A DNA stretch of 45,887 nucleotides from an uncultured Oscillospiraceae bacterium (GTDB taxonomy: Bacteria > Bacillota > Clostridia > Oscillospirales > Acutalibacteraceae). Under the pieces are notes generated by a model. It had not been told where the DNA came from. It did not search any database and was given only the letters and a program-made list of their open reading frames with translations. This document shows positions 41,360 through 45,887 of this stretch, in pieces (the first letter of the stretch is position 1; every line of letters begins with the position of its first letter). The translations under genes were made by a program, and so were the position numbers. Location: positions 1-45,887 of the forward strand of contig CAJMBP010000002.1 of assembly GCA_905211675.1 (NCBI GenBank), given 5' to 3'.

Positions 41360-42458
41360 TTATACCCATCCCCCTTATATCCTTTACCTGCTTATATCTT
41401 ATTTTGCCGGTGTCCGAATTTTGCACCGATACGCTTTTGCCCGAAGATACAATTTGTTCTACCGCCGAAACCAGAGCGCCGTTATCGGCAGTATCGTCGC
41501 AAAGCAATAAAACATCTACATCAAATTCACCGCTGTCGTCCGGTAAATCTTCAAGCAGATCAAGGTAAATTGCAAAACCGACGGCACCCGAGCGCCTGCC
41601 CATTTTATGAAGCAGATTATCATACTGACCGCCCGAAAGCACACTCTGCGAAATACCCGAAATATAACCCTTAAACACTATGCCGTTATAATAATTCATA
41701 TTGCTCACGACAGAAAAATCAAATTTTATTTTATCACTGCAATTAAGATTGTCAAGCATTGCAGACAGCGTTTTCAGTTCATTTATGTAATTTGCGTCAA
41801 CAAATTGAGCCAAAGCCTCTAATTTTTGCAAAACCGAATTGCGCTCACCGTAGATTGAAACAAAATTAAGCAAAATGCTTTTAAGGCTTTCATCAACCGA
41901 ATTTTCGTCACAAACACGCGATAAATCGTGTGAGTTTTTATCTGATATATATTTTATTGCCTGTTGCTTAAACGAAGCATTTTCACACACATTATCAAGC
42001 AGTGATGAAATCAAACCCAAATGTGAAATTTCAAGCACAAAATCATTTGAAATAAGCTCTAAACTTTCTGCCGCCATAACGGTCATTTCATATATATCAT
42101 ACAAACCGATTTTTCCTATGCACTCTACGCCCGTTTGCATAATTTCTTTAAACTGATGGGTGTTTTCGGACACACGGTAAACATTTTCGTTATAGCATAC
42201 CTTTTGTTTATACCCATCAATATCTTCGCCGCTTTTTACAATTGACAATGTAACATCGGGTTTTAGAGCCAAAAGCTTTCCGTTTGTGTCATTAAAGGCA
42301 ATAATTCGGTCGCTTACCAAAAAGTCTTTATTCTGAATATAAAATTCGTATTCCTCAAATTTGCTCATTTTAAAAGGCTTATACCCGTACCTGCCGTAAA
42401 GCGAACGCAGGGCGTATATCGCCTTTTCTTCATTCCTTAAAATTTTGCCGTCAATCAT
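41352..42458 (-). CDS. hisZ: ATP phosphoribosyltransferase regulatory subunit (HisRS-like)
   Basis: A 368-residue paralogue of histidyl-tRNA synthetase. It has a class II core (LRSLYGRYGY; LKPDVTLSIVKS as motif 2-like; NYYNGIVFKGYISG; SGGQYDNL; AVGFAIYLDLL) but no anticodon-binding domain. It activates short HisG and confers histidine feedback. The ATG at 42458 is chosen (GGTGA 6 nt upstream), overlapping yerC by 8 nt; a GTG at 42467 is the alternative. Confidence 0.93.
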   Translation of the reverse strand: MIDGKILRNEEKAIYALRSLYGRYGYKPFKMSKFEEYEFYIQNKDFLVSDRIIAFNDTNGKLLALKPDVTLSIVKSGEDIDGYKQKVCYNENVYRVSENTHQFKEIMQTGVECIGKIGLYDIYEMTVMAAESLELISNDFVLEISHLGLISSLLDNVCENASFKQQAIKYISDKNSHDLSRVCDENSVDESLKSILLNFVSIYGERNSVLQKLEALAQFVDANYINELKTLSAMLDNLNCSDKIKFDFSVVSNMNYYNGIVFKGYISGISQSVLSGGQYDNLLHKMGRRSGAVGFAIYLDLLEDLPDDSGEFDVDVLLLCDDTADNGALVSAVEQIVSSGKSVSVQNSDTGKIRYKQVKDIRGMGINA

Positions 42459-42747
42459 TCTTTTCACCGCTTAATCTGTTTATTACAATGTCATATCCGC
42501 CGCTGCCGTATTCGCAACACTTGCTTACACGGCTGATGGTTGCCGCGCTGGCTCCCGTTTCTTTGGTGATTTTATTATAGCTTACACCCGTTTTAAGCAT
42601 TTTTGCCACGGCAAGCCTTTGCGAAATGTCAAGCGCCTCTTTTATGGTGCATATATCATCTAAAAATGCGTAACATTCCTCTTTTGTTTTAAGTGCCAAC
42701 AACGCTTCGCATAGCCTGTCGGTACTTTCATTATGCCAACTGTTCAT
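42451..42747 (-). CDS. yerC: YerC/TrpR-superfamily repressor, predicted histidine-operon regulator
   Basis: A 98-residue DNA-binding protein resembling TrpR. The helix-turn-helix core is DISQRLAVAKMLKTGVSYNK, then ITKETGASAATISRVSKC. The start is ATG 42747 with AAGGAG about 7 nt upstream; an ATG 15 nt earlier overlaps that site. It heads the histidine operon. YerC-like proteins are predicted histidine-biosynthesis repressors in Firmicutes, and a tandem repeat lies at the operon's transcription start. Confidence 0.9.
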   Translation of the reverse strand: MNSWHNESTDRLCEALLALKTKEECYAFLDDICTIKEALDISQRLAVAKMLKTGVSYNKITKETGASAATISRVSKCCEYGSGGYDIVINRLSGEKND

Positions 42748-42775
42748 TGTTTTCTCCTTCAATCACTTTATTGTG

Positions 42776-42791
42776 CTAATGTACTAATGTA
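42776..42791. promoter_or_regulatory. Tandem 8-bp repeat at the histidine operon start, putative YerC operator
   Basis: CTAATGTA occurs twice head-to-tail (42776-42783, 42784-42791), directly downstream of the -10 and covering the expected start site. The 8-bp step resembles TrpR tandem-binding geometry. The leader of about 40 nt leaves no room for a T-box or attenuator. Confidence 0.55.
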
Positions 42792-42795
42792 TTGA

Positions 42796-42824
42796 ATTAT
42801 AATACCTACATTGTTACTTGTCAA
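42796..42824 (-). promoter_or_regulatory. Histidine operon promoter
   Basis: Perfect consensus on the minus strand: TTGACA (42824-42819), 17 bp, TATAAT (42801-42796). Such a strong promoter implies control by repression. Confidence 0.88.
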
Positions 42825-42913
42825 GTTAAATTTATTACTATTTGTAATTTATTATAATTTTTTACGGCTTCGGTATAAAATTTGATAAATTTTGATAATT
42901 TTGAAAAAAATAC

Positions 42914-42942
42914 TTGCAATCTAATAAGTTTTGTGTTAATAT
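42914..42942 (+). promoter_or_regulatory. rpmB promoter
   Basis: TTGCAA (42914-42919), 17 bp, TAATAT (42937-42942). It is divergent from the histidine promoter and about 58 bp before the rpmB start. Confidence 0.72.
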
Positions 42943-42999
42943 TGTGTTTGCTATGTGACCGAGTGTGTTTTCGGTCAATTAAAAAAGGAGGTGCAACCA

Positions 43000-43188
43000 A
43001 TGGCAAAATGTGAAATTTGCAGCAAAGAGATTGCTTTTGGTATTAAGGTTTCCCACTCACACAGACGTTCTAACAGAACATGGAAGCCAAATGTTAAAAA
43101 GGTAAAGGCTATAGTTGATGGTTCACCCCGTCGCATAAATGTCTGCACCCGTTGCTTGCGTTCGGGCAAGGTTACAAGAGCTATCTAA
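43000..43188 (+). CDS. rpmB: 50S ribosomal protein L28
   Basis: A 62-residue ribosomal protein, MAKCEICSKEIAFG to GKVTRAI. CEIC and CTRC pairs form a zinc ribbon, so this is the zinc-binding form. The start at ATG 43000 has AAAGGAGGTG 6 nt upstream; the 15 extra codons open upstream are leader sequence. A terminator follows. Confidence 0.98.
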   Translation: MAKCEICSKEIAFGIKVSHSHRRSNRTWKPNVKKVKAIVDGSPRRINVCTRCLRSGKVTRAI

Positions 43189-43208
43189 TTTAATTTTTGA
43201 AATTAAGT

Positions 43209-43240
43209 CCCGTGCAGGTTTAACTGTCACGGGCTTTTTT
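43209..43240 (+). terminator. Terminator after rpmB
   Basis: CCCGTG-CAG pairs with CTG-(T)-CACGGG, a 9-bp stem with one bulge and a 6-nt loop. It is followed by six Ts, 20 bp past the rpmB stop. Confidence 0.88.
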
Positions 43241-43267
43241 CTTGTAATTCGAAAGGTTAATTCACTT

Positions 43268-43927
43268 ATGATAAAAGCAGTATTATTTGATCTTGACGGA
43301 ACACTTGTCGATTCGCTTTCTGATTTGGCAAACGGCGTAAACCGCGCTTTAGAAATTAAGGGCTACCCTACCCATCCGACAGAGTCTTTTAAATATTTTG
43401 CGGGCGACGGCATACCGAAAATGATTGAACGCGCATTGCCCGAGGATTGCCGCAGCCTCGACACAATAAATGATATTAAAGATATGTTTTTAGAGTATTA
43501 CGCTGTTCACTATGCCGATAACACCTACGCTTATGACGGTATGCCCCAAGTTGTTAATGAACTTAAAAACAATGGATTTATTATTGCCGTTATTACAAAT
43601 AAAGCTCAAGATATGGCAGACCGTGTTGTAACTTCACTTTATGGCGATGTATTTGATTTGATTTTCGGCAAGCGTGACGGTATACCCGCAAAGCCCGACC
43701 CCACAGCAGCTCTTTTAGCCATGAAAGAATTAGGCGTTACACCCGAGGAATGTGTGTTTATAGGTGATTCGGGTATGGATGTTGCAACCGCGGTAAACAG
43801 CGGCGCTGTGCCTGTGGGCGAGCTTTGGGGATTCCGTAAAGCCGATGAGCTGTCGGAAAACGGTGCCCGTTACATAATAAGCGAGCCGCACCAACTTTTA
43901 GATTTAATTGAGGAACTTAACAAATGA
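43268..43927 (+). CDS. HAD-family phosphatase, phosphoglycolate-phosphatase-like
   Basis: A 219-residue cytoplasmic hydrolase. Motif I FDLDGTLVDS is at 7-16, motif II VITNKA near 112, and motif III/IV KPDPTAALLAMKELG and IGDSGMDVATA near 143-175. An alpha-helical cap lies between I and II, the subfamily IA1 arrangement of Gph and pyrophosphatase PpaX. The start is ATG 43268 with AAAGG upstream; the frame is open further back through the rpmB terminator but without a ribosome site. It overlaps the MFS gene by 4 nt. The substrate cannot be assigned. Confidence 0.88.
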   Translation: MIKAVLFDLDGTLVDSLSDLANGVNRALEIKGYPTHPTESFKYFAGDGIPKMIERALPEDCRSLDTINDIKDMFLEYYAVHYADNTYAYDGMPQVVNELKNNGFIIAVITNKAQDMADRVVTSLYGDVFDLIFGKRDGIPAKPDPTAALLAMKELGVTPEECVFIGDSGMDVATAVNSGAVPVGELWGFRKADELSENGARYIISEPHQLLDLIEELNK

Positions 43928-45096
43928 GCAGGTCTTATAAAAGCACAAAGGTTGCCTGTTTTGCAGGCTTTATAGTACAGGCAATTATCAATAATTTTTT
44001 GCCGCTTCTATTTATTATTTTTAATACCGAATATAACTTAAACTATGAACAGTTAGGCAGATTACTGTTTATTAACTTTTTTGTTCAGTTTATAGTTGAC
44101 GCACTTACTCCGATTGTAGTAAAGTTTTTAGGTTACCGCGGCGCAGCAATAGCTTGTCACGGTCTTGCTGCTTTAGGGCTTTGTCTGCTTGGCGTTTTAC
44201 CCGTGCTTTTCCCTAATCACATTTACACTTGCGTTGTAACGGCAATTGTAGTTTATGCTACAGGCAGCGGAATTATCGAGGTTTGCTTAAGCCCTATAGT
44301 AGAAATGTTGCCCGGCGACAAAAAGGGCGCAGATATGGCTTTTTCACACTCGTTTTACTGCTGGGGGCAGGCGTTTACGGTGCTTGTGTCTACCCTGCTT
44401 ATATTTTTGTTCGGACATGACAAATGGCAATTTGTGCCGATAATTTGGGCGATAATTCCCTTTATCAATATGTTTAATTTTATGCGCGTGCCTATGGTAG
44501 AGCACCGTGACGAGCCTGCAAACAAAACCGCGTCGGTATTATTTAAAAGCCGTGATTTTTGGATATTTGCCGTTATTATGATATGCGCGGGTGCTAGTGA
44601 AATAACTATGGCGGAATGGGCATCACTGTTTGCACAAAAGGCGCTTAATGTAAGCAAAACAACGGGTGATCTTTTGGGCCCGTGCGCGTTTGCAGTCTGT
44701 ATGGGAACAGGTAGAGTTATTTTCGGAATTTCAGACGGTAAATTTAATCCTAAAATCGCACTGATTTTAAATAATATTTTATGTGTGCTTTGTTATATAG
44801 GCGTGGCTGTTTTAAATATTCCTATACTTTCGCTTGCGGCATGTGCACTTTGCGGATTTTCGGTAAGTCTTTCCTGGCCGGGAACATACTCCATGGCAGC
44901 AAGCCGTTTTGCAAACGGCGGCACGCTTATGTTCAGCATTTTGGCACTTTGCGGCGACTTTGGTTGCTCGATTGGTCCTTGGCTTATGGGTATTGTATCA
45001 AATGCCTCTACACTTGAAATCGGATTTTTGGTATGCGCGGTTTTTCCGGTGATTATGATTATTGCAACATCTTTACTGCGTACAAAAAACAGTTGA
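43924..45096 (+). CDS. Major facilitator superfamily transporter
   Basis: A 390-residue membrane protein with about twelve hydrophobic segments, starting KVACFAGFIVQAIINNF. The helix 4-5 region (GSGIIEVCLSPIVEMLPGDK) and the second-half repeat (CAFAVCMGTGRVIFGISDGK) resemble fucose permease-like MFS members. It is coupled to the HAD phosphatase by a 4-nt ATGA overlap. It may import a sugar or related solute, but that is only family-level inference. Confidence 0.88.
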   Translation: MSRSYKSTKVACFAGFIVQAIINNFLPLLFIIFNTEYNLNYEQLGRLLFINFFVQFIVDALTPIVVKFLGYRGAAIACHGLAALGLCLLGVLPVLFPNHIYTCVVTAIVVYATGSGIIEVCLSPIVEMLPGDKKGADMAFSHSFYCWGQAFTVLVSTLLIFLFGHDKWQFVPIIWAIIPFINMFNFMRVPMVEHRDEPANKTASVLFKSRDFWIFAVIMICAGASEITMAEWASLFAQKALNVSKTTGDLLGPCAFAVCMGTGRVIFGISDGKFNPKIALILNNILCVLCYIGVAVLNIPILSLAACALCGFSVSLSWPGTYSMAASRFANGGTLMFSILALCGDFGCSIGPWLMGIVSNASTLEIGFLVCAVFPVIMIIATSLLRTKNS

Positions 45097-45154
45097 AAAA
45101 CATAATTGTATAAGTTACAATATAAAATATAAATTTAGATGATGAGGTGCAACA

Positions 45155-45631
45155 ATGAAAAGAGCTGACTATCTTTCTTGGGATGAATACTTTATGGGAA
45201 TAGCCTGCCTTTCCGCACTGCGCAGTAAAGACCCTTCAACCCAAGTAGGTGCCTGCATTGTAAATCAAGATAAGCGCATACTCTCTATGGGATATAACGG
45301 TATGCCTCACAGTTGTGATGATGACGAATACCCATGGGAACGCGGCGAAGGCCTTGACTCAAAATATCTTTATGTTTGCCATGCCGAGCTAAACGCAATA
45401 CTTAACTGCAACACAGGGTCGGTCAGAGGTTGCTCGGTTTATGTAACTCTTTTTCCGTGTAACGAATGCGCAAAGGCAATTATTCAGTCGGGTATCAAAG
45501 AAATTGTTTATATGAGCGATAAATATTCCGATACCGAAGGGGTTATGGCTTCAAAGCGTATGTTTGACAGTGCAGGAGTAATTTACCGCCAATACATACC
45601 GACCAATAAAGAAATTAACATAAAGCTTTAA
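45155..45631 (+). CDS. dCMP deaminase (ComEB-like)
   Basis: A 158-residue zinc-dependent deaminase converting dCMP to dUMP for thymidylate synthesis. The zinc motifs are CHAELNAI (near 75-82, with the catalytic Glu) and PCNECAKAI (near 101-109). DPSTQVGACIV near 26 and NGMPHSCDDDEYPW match the dCMP branch rather than CDA or RibD. GAGGTG precedes the ATG. The 58-bp gap after the MFS gene shows no terminator. Confidence 0.93.
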   Translation: MKRADYLSWDEYFMGIACLSALRSKDPSTQVGACIVNQDKRILSMGYNGMPHSCDDDEYPWERGEGLDSKYLYVCHAELNAILNCNTGSVRGCSVYVTLFPCNECAKAIIQSGIKEIVYMSDKYSDTEGVMASKRMFDSAGVIYRQYIPTNKEINIKL

Positions 45632-45639
45632 TTTAATAC

Positions 45640-45668
45640 TTGATTATTTATTTGGCTTGTGTTATAAT
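45640..45668 (+). promoter_or_regulatory. Promoter of tRNA-Arg
   Basis: TTGATT (45640-45645), 17 bp, TATAAT (45663-45668), ending 29 bp before the mature tRNA. Confidence 0.8.
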
Positions 45669-45697
45669 AATCTGCGTTGCCGAAAAAGCAACATTAT

Positions 45698-45774
45698 GCG
45701 CTGATAGCTCAGTTGGATAGAGCATCTGCCTTCTAAGCAGAGGGTCGGGGGTTCGAATCCCTTTCAGCGTGCCA
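45698..45774 (+). tRNA. tRNA-Arg (anticodon TCT)
   Basis: A 77-nt cloverleaf with encoded CCA. The acceptor GCGCTGA pairs with TCAGCGT (G1-U72). The D-arm contains AGCTCAGTTGGATAGAGC. The anticodon stem TCTGC/GCAGA encloses loop CTTCTAA with TCT at 45732-45734, reading AGA. The T-arm contains GGGGTTCGAATCCC. Confidence 0.97.
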
Positions 45775-45778
45775 ATAA

Positions 45779-45818
45779 TAAATGAGCAGTATTGTAAGAT
45801 ACTGCTCATTTATTTTTC
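45779..45818 (+). terminator. Terminator after tRNA-Arg
   Basis: AAATGAGCAGTAT pairs perfectly with ATACTGCTCATTT (13 bp, 6-nt loop), followed by TATTTTTC. It begins 5 nt after the tRNA CCA. Confidence 0.92.
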
Positions 45819-45830
45819 TTCTGAAAAATG

Positions 45831-45867
45831 AAGGGATTCGAACAAGGGCGGTTTGCCGAACGGCAAA
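45831..45867. repeat. Inverted copy of the tRNA-Arg T-arm followed by a hairpin
   Basis: AAGGGATTCGAAC (45831-45843) is the exact reverse complement of 45751-45763 in the tRNA. CTGAAA a few bases before it also echoes the reverse-complemented acceptor end. Next comes a perfect hairpin TTTGCCG-AA-CGGCAAA (45852-45867). The remaining sequence to the edge shows no gene. It may be the edge of an integrated or repeated element; the window stops too soon to tell. Confidence 0.45.
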
Positions 45868-45887
45868 TTGCAACCTTTCGGTGAACG

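Noticed and set aside
42748..42795. T-box, attenuator or histidine leader peptide before the histidine operon
   Set aside because: The promoter is so close to yerC that the leader is only about 40 nt, with no stem structure or histidine-codon run.
45828..45884. Eighteen-codon open frame after the tRNA terminator
   Set aside because: It is formed by the inverted T-arm copy and hairpin, has no ribosome site and ends at once. It is more likely a repeat or structural DNA than a peptide gene.
1..45887. CRISPR array, prophage or insertion sequence
   Set aside because: No regularly spaced direct repeats, transposase, integrase or phage structural gene was seen anywhere in the window.

Overview
The window looks like chromosomal DNA of an anaerobic, fermentative Clostridia member, most likely Oscillospiraceae/Ruminococcaceae. 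The reasons are AT-rich intergenic DNA with consensus sigma-A promoters and strong AAGGAGG-type ribosome sites, a Firmicutes-style str operon and histidine operon, an AdhE ethanol enzyme, and two different [FeFe]-hydrogenase-family proteins. No phage, insertion sequence or CRISPR array is visible. Most genes are on the minus strand. The exceptions are the AraC-type regulator near 22 kb and the block from rpmB to the tRNA at the right end.

Layout. (1) 1-10.2 kb, minus: a carbohydrate ABC import locus. It has a solute-binding protein with two duplicated carbohydrate-binding-like modules, a permease pair, a beta-propeller/Yip1 membrane protein, a DUF5696 lipoprotein, then a second permease pair cut by the left edge. 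No ATPase is present. (2) 10.5-15.1 kb: the str operon rpsL-rpsG-fusA-tuf, with a consensus promoter, a separate tuf promoter and a terminator. (3) 15.2-18.4 kb: a split ThrE-type exporter and uvrB. (4) 18.5-22.4 kb: a DUF5107/TPR protein and a DMT-family transporter, divergent from a PocR-AraC regulator. An 18-bp perfect palindrome sits between the two promoters. (5) 22.4-22.7 kb: an intergenic stretch with a SulP/STAS gene remnant, imperfect terminal inverted repeats and a bidirectional terminator.

(6) 22.7-32.1 kb is the most interesting region: a seven-gene, tightly spaced operon. In order of transcription it holds adhE, an aminoglycoside-phosphotransferase-like kinase, two small [2Fe-2S] thioredoxin-like ferredoxins, a PAS-containing sensory [FeFe]-hydrogenase (HydS type), a SpoIIE/PP2C-type phosphatase with an extra C-terminal domain, and a second [FeFe]-hydrogenase (group B-like). 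The adhE promoter carries a perfect Rex box over its -10. Upstream of its -35 is a compound palindrome that the adjacent LysR-type regulator could bind. Together these suggest a device that reads NADH/NAD+ (Rex) and H2 or ferredoxin redox state (HydS), signals by reversible phosphorylation, and adjusts ethanol and H2 production. A broadly similar gene set is known to me from Ruminococcus albus; the kinase and phosphatase targets are, as far as I know, unestablished.

(7) 32.2-34.3 kb: a ZIP metal transporter, thioredoxin reductase and thioredoxin. (8) 34.3-42.8 kb: a complete histidine operon (yerC-hisZ-hisG-hisD-hisC-hisB-hisH-hisA-hisF-hisIE-hisJ) with overlapping genes. Its consensus promoter has a tandem 8-bp repeat at the expected transcription start, a likely operator for the first gene's TrpR-like product. 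(9) 42.9-45.9 kb, plus: rpmB, a HAD phosphatase, an MFS transporter, a dCMP deaminase and tRNA-Arg(TCT). A 13-nt inverted copy of the tRNA T-arm lies just beyond the tRNA terminator.
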